Below, piece after piece: positions 15,548-24,313 of a DNA stretch of 64,000 nt. Source of the stretch: Streptomyces genisteinicus (GTDB lineage: Bacteria > Actinomycetota > Actinomycetes > Streptomycetales > Streptomycetaceae); assembly GCF_014489615.1 (NCBI RefSeq), contig NZ_CP060825.1, forward strand, positions 7,362,001 to 7,426,000. The letters are read 5' to 3'. The translations under genes were made by a program, and so were the position numbers. Positions within the stretch are counted from its first letter, which is position 1. The number at the start of each line of letters is the position of its first letter. The notes under the pieces were generated by a model that searched no databases, was not told the DNA's origin, and worked only from the letters and a program-made list of their open reading frames with translations.

Positions 15548-16537
15548 ATGGGCGGACGGGCCGCACGACGCACAGGATCCGCCGTCGCCGTGTGCACGGC
15601 CGCGGCCCTCGCACTGGGGCTGGTGACCGGATGCTCCGGCGGCGCTCCGGCGCCGGCACCGTCCGGCACGCGCAGCGCGCAGCAGGACGTCTCGTACTTC
15701 ACCGGCCTGCCGGCCCGGCAGGGGCGACCGGTCCTCGCCGTCAAGATCGACAACGTGCGCCCCGCCCGGCCCCACACCGGACTCGGCTCCGCCGACCTCG
15801 TCTACGTCGAGCAGGTCGAGGCGGGTCTCACCCGGATCCTCGCCGTGTTCTCGTCCCGGCTGCCGCCCCGCGTCGGCCCGGTGCGCAGTGCCCGGGAGTC
15901 GGACCTCGAACTGCTGCGTCAGTTCGACCGGCCGGCCCTCGCCTACTCCGGTGCGCAGTCGGCCCTGCGCCCGCTGATCGACGCCGCCCCCGTGGAGGCC
16001 GTGCCCCCCGGCCGCGCACCGAAGGCGTACGAGCGCGGCGGTGACCGGCCCGCCCCCCACAACCTCTACCTGCGTCCCGAGCGCGCCCTCGCCGCGGCGG
16101 GCGACGCCGGTGCCGCCTCCGACATCGGGCTGCGCTTCGGCCCCGCGCCCGAGGAGGGCCGCCCGGCCACCGCGTACACCGTGCGCTACCCGTCCGCCCG
16201 CTACGGCTTCACCTGGTCCGCCGTCGACAAGGGCTGGCGCGTCGCCATGGACGGCATTCCGGCGGCCACCACGGACGGCGGGCCGCTCGCCCCGGCCACC
16301 GTGGTCGTGCAGTACACGACCATCCGCCCCTCCGAGTTCGGCGACCGCTTCGGCGGCGTCACGCCGTACACGGAGACCGTCGGGTCCGGGCGGGCCCTGG
16401 TGCTGCGCGACGGTCGCGCGTACGACACGCGGTGGGAGCGGCGGACCGCGGCGGGGGACACGGTCTTCATCACCGGCCGGGGCGAGCGGATGACCTTCGC
16501 CCCCGGCCAGGTGTGGATCGTGCTGGCACCGGCCTGA
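15548..16537 (+). CDS. DUF3048 (YerB-like) lipoprotein
   Basis: ATG 15548 follows CAGGAGA. The 329-residue product begins with a lipoprotein signal peptide ending LVTGC (Cys29). It then has the two DUF3048 halves: RPVLAVKIDNVRPARPHTGLG, ADLVYVEQVEAGLTRILAVF and VGPVRSARESD in the first, and FGGVTPYTETVGSGRALVLRDG ending WIVLAPA in the second. The family is membrane-anchored and extracytoplasmic, of unknown biochemical role and related to B. subtilis YerB. A GTG at 15473 overlapping the GH15 stop is an alternative start but would bury the signal peptide behind a basic stretch. Confidence 0.9.
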   Translation: MGGRAARRTGSAVAVCTAAALALGLVTGCSGGAPAPAPSGTRSAQQDVSYFTGLPARQGRPVLAVKIDNVRPARPHTGLGSADLVYVEQVEAGLTRILAVFSSRLPPRVGPVRSARESDLELLRQFDRPALAYSGAQSALRPLIDAAPVEAVPPGRAPKAYERGGDRPAPHNLYLRPERALAAAGDAGAASDIGLRFGPAPEEGRPATAYTVRYPSARYGFTWSAVDKGWRVAMDGIPAATTDGGPLAPATVVVQYTTIRPSEFGDRFGGVTPYTETVGSGRALVLRDGRAYDTRWERRTAAGDTVFITGRGERMTFAPGQVWIVLAPA

Positions 16538-16637
16538 CGGACTGACGGGGCTGACCGGACTGACGGGGCCGGGGCCCATGCCCGCCGTGCGGGTACGACG
16601 CCGGTGTGCTGACGTCGAAGGAGGACCGCGCAGGGAG

Positions 16638-17834
16638 GTGGCCTTGTTCCGGATGCACGGGCGGCGGGAGCGGACACGGGCCCGCCTGTGGGCGGCCGAG
16701 CAGGCGCTGGACGCCATCGGCACCGCCCTCGACGAGCGCACCCTGTGCGAGGAGCTCGCCCGCTTCCTCTGCCCCGGCCTGTGCGACGCCGTCGCGGTTG
16801 ACGTCCTGCCCCCGGCCGGATCCGGCGGCGTGCCCCGGGCCGCGGACGCCCCGGAGCGCGCCGCCGTCCGGGGGCGCGCCGCGCTGCTCGACGCCCCGGA
16901 CGCCCGGCCGGCGCGAGGCCGCACCGCTCCGGCCTGCCTGTGTCTGCCGATGCGCGCCCACGGACAGGTCCAGGGGATGCTGCTCGCCGCCCGTGCGGGC
17001 CGGGGCTTCAGCCGCGACGAGACGGACATCCTGCGGCACGCGGCCCGGCTCACCGCCCTGCTGATCGTCCACGCGCGCTCCCACGCCGCCGCCCGCGGCA
17101 CCGCACTCGACCTCCAGCGCGCCCTGCTGGCCGAGCCCGGCCGCCCGCACCCGAACCTGGAGCTCGCCACCCGCTACCTGCCCTCGGGGCGGGGCAGCCT
17201 GGTCGGCGGCGACTGGTTCGAGACCGTCCGCCTCCACTTCGGGCGCACTTTGCTCGTGGTGGGGGACGTGATGGGCCACGGCGTCGACGCGGCCGTCGAC
17301 ATGAACGCCTACCGCTCGGCCCTGCGCTACGTCGCCTCCGCCGACCTTCCGCCCCACCGGGTCCTGCGCCATCTCGACGCCACCATGGCGGCCACGGCCG
17401 AGCGCCGGCCGGCCACCTGCCTGCTCGTCCGCGTGGACCCGGCCCGCTCCACGGCCACCTTCACCGGCGCCGGGCACCTGCCCCCCGTCCTCTTCACACC
17501 GGACGGCGAGGCGCGGCTGGTGCCCGTGCCGGTCGGGCCGCCGCTCGGCACCGGCGTCGGCGGGTACGAGGCCGTCACCCGGCGGCTGTCCGGCGGGGAG
17601 ACGCTGCTGCTCTTCACGGACGGACTCGTGGAGCGAAGGGACGAGGACATCGACGCCTCGCTGGCGCGGCTCACCGGGCGGTGGACGACGCCGGGCATCG
17701 GGGCCGAGGAACTCCTCGACGCGGTCCTCGCGCGGTGCGACGCGGAGCACGCCGAGGACGACGTCGCCGTCCTGGCCGCCCGCGTCCGCCGCCGCCCGGC
17801 CGCGGCGGACGGCACGGACCCGGCCCCGGTCTGA
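16638..17834 (+). CDS. SpoIIE-family serine/threonine phosphatase with GAF-like domain
   Basis: Taken from GTG 16638 the protein has about 398 residues; TTG 16644 and ATG 16653 are alternatives and the ribosome site (AGGGAGG) does not decide between them. Residues about 15-160 form a GAF-like sensor. About 175-385 is a PP2C/SpoIIE phosphatase with LVGGDWFETV, GDVMGHGVDAAVDM, TFTGAGHLPP, LLLFTDGLVERR and AEDDVAVL, so all metal-binding Asp positions appear present. Such enzymes dephosphorylate anti-anti-sigma factors in partner-switching cascades with RsbW-like kinases. The anti-sigma-like gene at 1553-2098 is too distant to assign as a partner. Confidence 0.9.
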   Translation: MALFRMHGRRERTRARLWAAEQALDAIGTALDERTLCEELARFLCPGLCDAVAVDVLPPAGSGGVPRAADAPERAAVRGRAALLDAPDARPARGRTAPACLCLPMRAHGQVQGMLLAARAGRGFSRDETDILRHAARLTALLIVHARSHAAARGTALDLQRALLAEPGRPHPNLELATRYLPSGRGSLVGGDWFETVRLHFGRTLLVVGDVMGHGVDAAVDMNAYRSALRYVASADLPPHRVLRHLDATMAATAERRPATCLLVRVDPARSTATFTGAGHLPPVLFTPDGEARLVPVPVGPPLGTGVGGYEAVTRRLSGGETLLLFTDGLVERRDEDIDASLARLTGRWTTPGIGAEELLDAVLARCDAEHAEDDVAVLAARVRRRPAAADGTDPAPV

Positions 17835-17859
17835 CACCCGGCGTCCACCGGGCTGCCCG

Positions 17860-17889
17860 GGGCCCGCCGGGGGCGGACCGGGCGGGCCC
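17860..17889. terminator. Hairpin between convergent genes
   Basis: A 9-bp perfect inverted repeat (17860-17868 with 17881-17889, loop 12) lies between the convergent phosphatase gene (ends 17834) and the P450 gene (ends 18033). Confidence 0.5.
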
Positions 17890-18032
17890 GTGGACACGGG
17901 GGAGGCGGGGTCCTTCGGGCCCGTGGCGGTTCGTCAGTCACGGACCCGAGATCTGCCAGCAGGAGGTCTGGATCACGAGGAGATTTCCCCGTCCCGGCCG
18001 TCCTCCGCCGGCTGTCCCGCCTCCCGGCCCCG

Positions 18033-19280
18033 TCAGCCGCTCACCCGAGCCGAGGCGCGCAACCGCACCGGCAGGGTGCGCAGCCCCTGGATCGGGATGG
18101 ACGCGTAACGGTCCGAGCCGAACGACGCGTCCGCGGGAGCCAGATCGGGGAAGCGCTCGAACAGCGTGCCGAGGGCGACCTCGATCTCCAGCCGGGCCAG
18201 CCGCGCGCCCAGGCAGTAATGGGCTCCGAAACCGAAGGCGGCGTGGTCGCGGCGGGTGGACCGGGTGTGGTCGAAGCGCTCGGGATCGCGGTGCCGCCCC
18301 GGGTCCCGGCCCACCGTGAACAGGCTGGCGATCACGGGATCCCCCTGGGCCACCCGCACACCGGCGATCTCGGTGTCCCTGACGGCGTAGCGCATCAGCG
18401 CGTGCGGCACCGGCGAGGAGAAGCGCAGCCCCTCCTCCGCGGCGTCCGCCCACTTGCCGGGGGCGTCGGACGCCAGCACCCGCTCCAGCGCCGCCGGGTC
18501 GTCCAGCAGGGCGTGCACCGTGTTGGTGATGGCGTGGATGCTCGTCTCGTGACCCGCGATCATGATGAGGAACAGGGTTTCCACCAGCTCCTGCTCGCTC
18601 AGCCGGTCCTCGTCGTCACGGGCCTGGATCAGCGCCGTGGTCAGATCGTCGCCCGGCGCGGCCCGCTTGACCTGGATCAGCGCGCCGAGCGAGGCGTAGA
18701 TCGCCCCCACGGCCTCCTGGATGTTCCCGCCGTCGCCCGGCGCACTCGGGGTGACCAGCCGTTCGAAGCGCTCCCGCAGCTCCGACACGGCCGTGTCGGG
18801 CACCCCGAGCAGCTCGCAGACCACCCGCACCGGCAGGGGATAGGCGTAGCTCTCCCGCAGATCCACCACCCCGCCGTCGCCGGGGTCGGCCGCGTCCAGC
18901 AGCTCCCGCGCGATCTCCGCCACCCGCGGCCGCATCGCCTCGATCGGCGCACGGGTGAACGCGGCACTCGCCAGCCCCCGGAGTCTTCGGTGCTCGTCAC
19001 CCCCCTGATGGAGCATCGCCGCGCCGCGCACCACGGCGATCAGCTCCCAGTCGTCCGGTATCCGTCCCTCCACCAGATCCGGCCAGTGGGCCGCGTCCTT
19101 GGTGAGGTCCTCATGGGCCAGCACCCGCTGCGCCGTCGCCAGATCCGTCGCCGACCAGGCCGCGACCCCGCCCGGCAATTCGACGGCGACCAGCGGTCCG
19201 AGTGCGCGCAACTCCCGCGCCTGGGCGACCGGATCGGCCTGCGGGTCGAGCACGTACGGCTTGCGACGCTTGAGTTCCAC
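18033..19280 (-). CDS. Cytochrome P450
   Basis: The 415-residue protein has the standard bacterial P450 elements: AGHETS in the I helix (oxygen-binding groove), EEGLRFSSP with the E-x-x-R K-helix pair, and the heme loop FGFGAHYCLGARLARLE with Cys356 as axial ligand. The start is GTG 19280 behind GGAG. It stands alone, divergent from an FAD oxidoreductase, with no ferredoxin gene beside it, so redox partners must be elsewhere. It resembles class I actinobacterial P450s that hydroxylate secondary metabolites or xenobiotics. The substrate is unknown and no biosynthetic cluster is visible around it. Confidence 0.95.
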   Translation of the reverse strand: MELKRRKPYVLDPQADPVAQARELRALGPLVAVELPGGVAAWSATDLATAQRVLAHEDLTKDAAHWPDLVEGRIPDDWELIAVVRGAAMLHQGGDEHRRLRGLASAAFTRAPIEAMRPRVAEIARELLDAADPGDGGVVDLRESYAYPLPVRVVCELLGVPDTAVSELRERFERLVTPSAPGDGGNIQEAVGAIYASLGALIQVKRAAPGDDLTTALIQARDDEDRLSEQELVETLFLIMIAGHETSIHAITNTVHALLDDPAALERVLASDAPGKWADAAEEGLRFSSPVPHALMRYAVRDTEIAGVRVAQGDPVIASLFTVGRDPGRHRDPERFDHTRSTRRDHAAFGFGAHYCLGARLARLEIEVALGTLFERFPDLAPADASFGSDRYASIPIQGLRTLPVRLRASARVSG

Positions 19281-19594
19281 GAATGCTCCATGGCTAGAAG
19301 TAGACCCTTCCGGCGCAGCGTAATCAGGCCACGCTCGTGATCACAGAGGGCACCGGCCCCCTTGTCGGCGCACAGGGGTGGTGCATCGATGCGATCAGGT
19401 GGCGCGGAGGGGCATGGCGGCCCCCGCAGCGGGCACCCGGGCGTCTGGGCAGGCAGCGAGGCGCGTGCTGGCGGAGAATCGTCGTGCTGGCGGCTCGCCC
19501 CAAGGCCCGCCCCGCGGTCCCCGGGCCGGCGGGACGGGGAGAGACACCGCAGCCGGCGAGGAGACCTCACCGTCGCAGAAGGGACACAGAAACC
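19281..19594. other. Divergent promoter region
   Basis: This 314-base spacer separates the divergent P450 and NDH-2-like genes. Bases 19281-19345 are the least GC-rich part and include an 8-bp palindrome GTGATCAC (19337-19344). Bases 19400-19560 are GC-rich with only Arg/Gly/Ala-rich open frames and no convincing gene. AGAAGGGA at about 19577-19584 is the ribosome site of the rightward gene. Confidence 0.4.
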
Positions 19595-20956
19595 GTGGCA
19601 CGACCGACGATTCTCGTGGTGGGCGCCGGCTTCGCCGGGGTCGAGTGCGTACGCCGCCTGGAACGCGAACTCTCCCCAGGGGAAGCCGAGATCCTCCTGG
19701 TGACGCCGTTCTCCTACCAGCTCTACCTGCCGCTGCTGCCCCAGGTCGCGGCCGGCGTCCTGACCCCCCAGTCGGTCGCCCTGTCCCTGCGGCGCAGCAC
19801 CCGCCACCGCACCCGCATCGTCCCCGGCGGCGCCATCGGCATCGACACCGCCGCCAAGGCCGTCGTCGTGCGCAAGATCACCGGGGAGACGGTCGCCCAG
19901 CGCTACGACCACCTGGTCCTCGCGCCCGGCAGCATCACCAGGACCTTCGACATCCCCGGACTGGTCGAACACGCGCGCGGGATGAAGACCCTCGCCGAAG
20001 CCGCCTACATCCGCGACCACGTGATCGCCCAGCTCGACATCGCCGACGCCAGCCACGACGAGGCCGAACGCGCGTCCCGGCTCCAGTTCGTGGTCGTCGG
20101 CGGCGGATACGCGGGGACCGAGACGGCGGCCTGCCTCCAGCGCCTCACCACCGCCGCCGTCAAGCGCTACCCGAGGCTCGACCCCCGCCAGATCAAGTGG
20201 CACCTGATCGACATCGCCCCGAAGCTGATGCCCGAACTCGGCGACCGGCTCGGCGCCGTCGCCCTCGACATCCTCCACCGGCGCGGCATCGAGGTCTCGC
20301 TCGGCGTCTCCGTCGCCAAGGCCGGTGCCGAGTCCGTCACCTTCACCGACGGCCGCGAACTGCCGTGCCGCACGCTCATCTGGACCGCGGGCGTGGCGGC
20401 GAGCCCGCTGATGGCGACCCTCGGCACCGAGACCGTCAAGGGACGCCTGCTGGTACGTCCCGACATGACCGTGCCCGGCGCGGACGGGGTCTTCGCCCTC
20501 GGCGACGCGGCTGCCGTGCCCGACCTCGTGAAGGGCGACGGCGCGGTCTGCCCGCCCACCGCCCAGCACGCCATGCGCCAGGGCCGCAAGGCGGCGGCCA
20601 ACGTGATCGCGTCCCTGCGGGGCAAGCCGCTCGAACCGTACGTGCACAAGGACCTGGGGCTCGTCGTCGACCTGGGCGGCAAGGACGCCGTCTCCAAGCC
20701 GCTCGGCATCGAACTCCGCGGACTGCCCGCCCAGGCCGTGGCCCGCGGCTACCACTGGGGCGCCGTACGGACGGGCGTGGCGAAGACCCGCGTGCTCACC
20801 AACTGGCTCCTCAACGCGGTGGCCGGCGACGACTTCGTGCGCACCGGCTTCCTGGCCCGCAAGCCCGGCACGCTGCGGGACTTCGAGTACACCGACGCGT
20901 ACCTCGGCCAGGACGAGGTGCGCGAGCACACGGCCGCACTGCGCGCCAGCATGTGA
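19595..20956 (+). CDS. Type II NADH dehydrogenase-like FAD oxidoreductase
   Basis: This protein of 453 residues has two dinucleotide folds: TILVVGAGFAGVECVRRLE at 5-23 for FAD, and VVVGGGYAGTETA at about 166-178 for NAD(P)H. TPFSYQLYLPLLPQVAAG is the quinone-oxidoreductase pattern, and GVFALGDAAAVPD is the second FAD motif. It ends with the C-terminal amphipathic region typical of peripheral membrane NDH-2 enzymes. GTG 19595 is preceded by AGAAGGGA. It would pass electrons from NADH to menaquinone without proton pumping. Streptomyces carry several paralogues, so the exact electron acceptor is not certain. Confidence 0.9.
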   Translation: MARPTILVVGAGFAGVECVRRLERELSPGEAEILLVTPFSYQLYLPLLPQVAAGVLTPQSVALSLRRSTRHRTRIVPGGAIGIDTAAKAVVVRKITGETVAQRYDHLVLAPGSITRTFDIPGLVEHARGMKTLAEAAYIRDHVIAQLDIADASHDEAERASRLQFVVVGGGYAGTETAACLQRLTTAAVKRYPRLDPRQIKWHLIDIAPKLMPELGDRLGAVALDILHRRGIEVSLGVSVAKAGAESVTFTDGRELPCRTLIWTAGVAASPLMATLGTETVKGRLLVRPDMTVPGADGVFALGDAAAVPDLVKGDGAVCPPTAQHAMRQGRKAAANVIASLRGKPLEPYVHKDLGLVVDLGGKDAVSKPLGIELRGLPAQAVARGYHWGAVRTGVAKTRVLTNWLLNAVAGDDFVRTGFLARKPGTLRDFEYTDAYLGQDEVREHTAALRASM

Positions 20957-20961
20957 GCAGC

Positions 20962-20997
20962 CCCCGCGGGCGGACGCCACGGCGCCCGCCCGCGGGG
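20962..20997. terminator. Bidirectional hairpin terminator
   Basis: Arms 20962-20973 and 20986-20997 pair perfectly over 12 bp with a 12-base loop, filling the 49-base gap between the convergent oxidoreductase and serpin genes. Confidence 0.75.
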
Positions 20998-21005
20998 ACC
21001 TTCGC

Positions 21006-22202
21006 TCAGACGCCCCGCCCGGGCACGGCGTACGGCACCGGCCGGTTCACCCAGCCGGCGGACAGCGCCAGGCCCGAGGCGCGGTGCACCGTGAGAAACC
21101 CGAACGGCCGGTCGTAGACCGCCTCCACCCGCCGCACCACATGGCGCGCCGACGCCGCGGCGCCGCCCGTCCGGGAACCGACGGCGGAGACCGACGCCGT
21201 CTCGAAGCCCTCGGCGCCGAACACGGCCATCGCCGACTGCGCCGCCGCGTCGAGTGCCAGGGGGCGCGGGCTGATCCCGGGGAAGCACCCGCCCCCGCCG
21301 AGGGCGGCCGAGAGCCCCGCCAGCGCCTCCTGCTTCAGCAGGTCGTGCTCCGCGCGCAGCCGGAACGGCACGACCAGGGCATGCAGTTGCGCGTCCGGCC
21401 GCACCGCCGCGGCCGACCCGACGACCACCCCGGGACCCGCCTCGCCGACCGGCAGCCGGTCGCCCGGAACAGCCGTCCACCGCCCCGTGAGCACGCCGAC
21501 ACCGCCGTCCAGCACCGCGCCCGGCGCCATGCCCTCCTCGCCGAGCAGCAGATGGACGTCGACCCCCGCGTCGCCCAGCACCCTGAGCACGGACACCGGC
21601 CCCGCTCCGGTCGCGGCCACCCCGAGAGCGGCGGGCAGCGATGTCGTCCTGACGAGCCCCGCACACGCCGTGCCCGCCCACGGTCCGGCCGACGGCGCCA
21701 GCCGGGTCTCGCGGAACCCCTGGAGCCACCGCGTGCGCACCGCCTGCGCGGCGGCGAGCAGCAGGCGCGTCCGCCCCGACAGGACCGGCGGCATCGAACG
21801 GATCATCCCGCCCGTGCGGTCGGCCGCCCAGGCGTCCAGAGCCGCGCCGTCCGCCACCGGGTCACCCGTCAGCCGGCCCAGCACGTCCGCCGGGAGACCC
21901 GCCACCCACCCCGGACGCAGCGGCAGGCCCTCCGCGGCCCACAGGCCGGTCGCCGACCGCAGACCCCGCACCCCCGCCAGAGCCGCCGTCAGCTCCCGCG
22001 CTGCGTGCGCCGCTTCGCCCCGGCGCACGCCGGCGGCCTCCTCCAGCCCCGCTCCGGCACGCTCGTCCGCGGCGTCGCACAGCAGCGCGAGGAGCGGCCA
22101 CACGCCGGGCGCGGAGAAGACCGCGTCGTCACCGTCCGCGGAGGCCGCCCAGCGGGCCGTGAGCCCGTTCACCGCGCCTACGGCCCGTGCCGCCGGTTGC
22201 AT
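21006..22202 (-). CDS. Serpin-family protein
   Basis: ATG 22202 behind GGAGGGGG gives 398 residues with a serpin layout. The N-terminal helix region has NGLTARWAASADGDDAVFSAPGVWPLLALL, the breach region has LLLAAAQAVRTRWLQGF, and the C-terminal strand DRPFGFLTVHRASGLALSAGWVNRP aligns with the distal sheet that ends all serpins. The segment just before it (about 345-375) is short and Ala/Gly/Ser-rich, as expected for a reactive-centre loop. No signal peptide is visible, so it is probably cytoplasmic. Inhibitory serpins trap serine or cysteine proteases by suicide cleavage. Whether this one inhibits or is a non-inhibitory relative cannot be read. Confidence 0.8.
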   Translation of the reverse strand: MQPAARAVGAVNGLTARWAASADGDDAVFSAPGVWPLLALLCDAADERAGAGLEEAAGVRRGEAAHAARELTAALAGVRGLRSATGLWAAEGLPLRPGWVAGLPADVLGRLTGDPVADGAALDAWAADRTGGMIRSMPPVLSGRTRLLLAAAQAVRTRWLQGFRETRLAPSAGPWAGTACAGLVRTTSLPAALGVAATGAGPVSVLRVLGDAGVDVHLLLGEEGMAPGAVLDGGVGVLTGRWTAVPGDRLPVGEAGPGVVVGSAAAVRPDAQLHALVVPFRLRAEHDLLKQEALAGLSAALGGGGCFPGISPRPLALDAAAQSAMAVFGAEGFETASVSAVGSRTGGAAASARHVVRRVEAVYDRPFGFLTVHRASGLALSAGWVNRPVPYAVPGRGV

Positions 22203-22392
22203 GGACGTCCCCCTCCGTCGCCGCACGGCCCTCCCGGACGGGAGGCGCACGCCAGCACCGTAACCCCCGCGGAGCGGGCCCGCCCAGATCATTCCCGGCC
22301 GTCACGGGCGCATGACCTGCGCCGACGCGAACGCTCGCGGTTCGCCGGGCGGAACCCGTGTCCCCGGCGCCCCCGACGCAGTTGAACGGGGC

Positions 22393-22599
22393 ATGAAGAA
22401 GCGCAGCATCCTTGCCGTCATGTCCTTCGCCACCGGCGCGGTGATCGCCGCCGTCAGCCCGCCGCCCGCGGCCCAGGCCGGCACCCTCGACGAGGCGTTG
22501 AACACCGGGGACGCTCTCAGCCGGATCGACACCCTCCCCACCGACCTCGCGGGCGACACCACCGCGGTCGCCGGCGACGCCCTCCCGGGCCAGGGCTGA
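22393..22599 (+). CDS. Small secreted protein (68 aa)
   Basis: ATG 22393 gives a clear Sec signal peptide (MKKRSILAVMSFATGAVIAA... ending AAQA at about residue 29). The mature peptide is about 39 residues, acidic, Leu/Thr/Gly-rich and without Cys: GTLDEALNTGDALSRIDTLP then a short tail. It resembles the many tiny secreted proteins of Streptomyces and is not a chaplin (no paired Cys) or rodlin by inspection. It is followed by a repeat-rich non-coding stretch. The role is unknown. Confidence 0.7.
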   Translation: MKKRSILAVMSFATGAVIAAVSPPPAAQAGTLDEALNTGDALSRIDTLPTDLAGDTTAVAGDALPGQG

Positions 22600-22736
22600 C
22601 GCTTTTTCGGTGGCTCGGTTCGCCTCCGGGGCGCTCAAGACGGTGCCGACGGTCGACCGTGCTCGGTCCCTCGTTCCTCGGGACCTCCGCGCGCTCTCCC
22701 TTTCGGCACCGCCCGCGCCCCTTCGGCTCACTCGCC

Positions 22737-22891
22737 GCACGGGCGGACCGAGCCCGCACCCGCAAGCCACGGGGCGGACCGAGCCCGCACCTGTGCCCGC
22801 GCGGAGGCACCGGACCCGCGCCCGCAACCCACGGGGCGGACCCAGCCCGCACCCGCAATCCGCGGGGCGCACCGCACCCGCGCCTCGGCCC
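22737..22891. repeat. Degenerate 31-bp tandem repeat, five units
   Basis: Five units of exactly 31 bp begin at 22737, 22768, 22799, 22830 and 22861. The conserved core is GGGCGGACCGAGCCCGCACC with an ACC anchor at 22747, 22778, 22809, 22840 and 22871. Units 1, 2 and 4 are close copies; 3 and 5 are diverged. The period is not a multiple of three and no good gene covers it. The whole 22600-23050 stretch has no other feature besides the liv terminator hairpin. Confidence 0.75.
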
Positions 22892-22989
22892 GCGCACCCG
22901 TAGCCCACGGGCGCACCGCGCCCGCCCCGGAATCCCACCCGCGCCGGCCCGCGAGGCCGTACCGCGCCCGCGCCGTGGGGGCACATGGA

Positions 22990-23035
22990 GCTGCCCCGGT
23001 GTCCCGCTCCCTCAGGAGCGGGACACCGGGGCAGC
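22990..23035 (-). terminator. Terminator of the liv operon
   Basis: A perfect 21-bp stem (22990-23010 with 23015-23035) closed by a CTCA tetraloop lies 15 bases beyond the stop of the substrate-binding protein gene, the last gene of the liv operon. It is the strongest hairpin I found in the window. Confidence 0.85.
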
Positions 23036-23050
23036 GGCCCGGGGCGGCTG

Positions 23051-24313
23051 TCAGCCGCGGGACTCGATGTACTCCTTGGACGCGGGCAGTTCGTGGGCGT
23101 CCTCCACCAGGACGGTCCCCCCGGTCGCCTTCTTGTCCGGCTTGGTGATGTACGTGTGGTACGTCGCCGGGCGCGTCACGTCCGAGAAGTTCTGCGGCGT
23201 GCCGAGGCCGGTGTCCACCGCCGACTGGGACCGGTGCGCCTTGACCAGGCCCTCACGGCTCAGGTCCTTCGCCGTGCACGCGGCCTTGAGGTCCGCCGCC
23301 ATCAGCTGGGCCGCGTTGTAGCCGGACAGCACGCCCGAGTCGACGGGCGAGCCCGGGTACTTCTTCGTGTAGTCGGCCACCATCTTCTTCACCGCCGGCA
23401 GGTCCGAGCTGACCGGCGGGGCGGCGCTGACGACATGGAGCATCGCGGCCAGGGCGGGCTCGGCGGGCGTCTCCATCAGCTGCGGCGCGAAGCCCGGCGC
23501 GCTCGTGACCACCGGCACCTTCATGCCGCGGGAGGCGGCGACGCCCACCAGGGAGGCTGTCTGCGCCGGACCGGCGCTGATCAGCACGGCCTTGACGCCC
23601 TCCTTGCGCAACGCGGTGACCTGGGCCGACAGATCGGTGTCGGTCGCCTTGATCTTCTGCCCGACCACCGTGACGCCGGCCTTGCCGGCCGCCCAGGTGG
23701 AGCCCTCCAGGGCGTTGGAGCCGTAGTCGCCCTCGAAGTACACGTGGCCGATCTTGTCCCCCTTCGCGACGCCCTTGGTACGGGTCAGGAAGTCGACGGC
23801 GCTGATCATGTCGATGTCGTACGTCGTGCCGAGCACCTGCACGGCGTCCTTGCCGAGCAGCGAGGCGGCCCACGCCTGCGGGAAGGTGAGCACCTTGTCG
23901 CGCTGGATGTCGTCCAGCAGACCCGCGACCACGGGCGACCCGATCACCTGTGGCAGGGCGACCACCGACGGCGAGATCTCGGTGTAGGCCGAGACCGCCT
24001 TCTGCACGTCGTAGCCGTGGTCCTTGACGGTGATCGACACCTTGCGGCCGCAGATGCCGCCCTGCGCGTTGACCTCGTCCGCCCACATCTGCTGTGCCTG
24101 CACGATGCTCTTGCCGAGGGTGGCGTAGGGGCCGCTGAGGTCGGTGAGCGCGCCCAGGGTGATGGCGTCCGCCGTGACCCCGGGGCCGCCCTTGACCCCG
24201 TCTGCTCCGGCGTCGTCGGTCGAGCTGCCACCCGACTTGGTGCTGCATCCGGCGCCTGCGATCACGAAGGTCGCGCAGGAGACGGCGATGGCGGTTCTTG
24301 CGGTGCGGTTCAC
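23051..24313 (-). CDS. livK: Branched-chain amino acid-type ABC transporter substrate-binding lipoprotein
   Basis: The 420-residue protein has a lipoprotein signal peptide with lipobox AGAGC (Cys23) and a Ser/Gly/Asp-rich linker. It then has a type I periplasmic-binding fold: ITLGALTDLSGPYATLGKSI, QMWADEVNAQGGICGRKVSI, KAVLISAGPAQTASLVG. GTG 24313 follows AAGGAG and overlaps the permease stop by 4 bases (GTGA). It is the last gene of a livFGHMK-type operon. The ligand may be branched-chain amino acids, but this family also carries aromatic acids, amides and polyols, so the symbol is by position in the operon only. Confidence 0.88.
   Translation of the reverse strand: MNRTARTAIAVSCATFVIAGAGCSTKSGGSSTDDAGADGVKGGPGVTADAITLGALTDLSGPYATLGKSIVQAQQMWADEVNAQGGICGRKVSITVKDHGYDVQKAVSAYTEISPSVVALPQVIGSPVVAGLLDDIQRDKVLTFPQAWAASLLGKDAVQVLGTTYDIDMISAVDFLTRTKGVAKGDKIGHVYFEGDYGSNALEGSTWAAGKAGVTVVGQKIKATDTDLSAQVTALRKEGVKAVLISAGPAQTASLVGVAASRGMKVPVVTSAPGFAPQLMETPAEPALAAMLHVVSAAPPVSSDLPAVKKMVADYTKKYPGSPVDSGVLSGYNAAQLMAADLKAACTAKDLSREGLVKAHRSQSAVDTGLGTPQNFSDVTRPATYHTYITKPDKKATGGTVLVEDAHELPASKEYIESRG

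Noticed and set aside
13266..15659. 797-codon minus-strand frame opposite GH15
   Set aside because: It has no family resemblance and is fully explained as antisense of the GH15 coding sequence.
22600..23050. Possible gene or CRISPR-like array in the 31-bp repeat region
   Set aside because: Units are contiguous without spacers, diverged, and out of frame with each other; no cas genes are nearby and no frame has normal codon bias.
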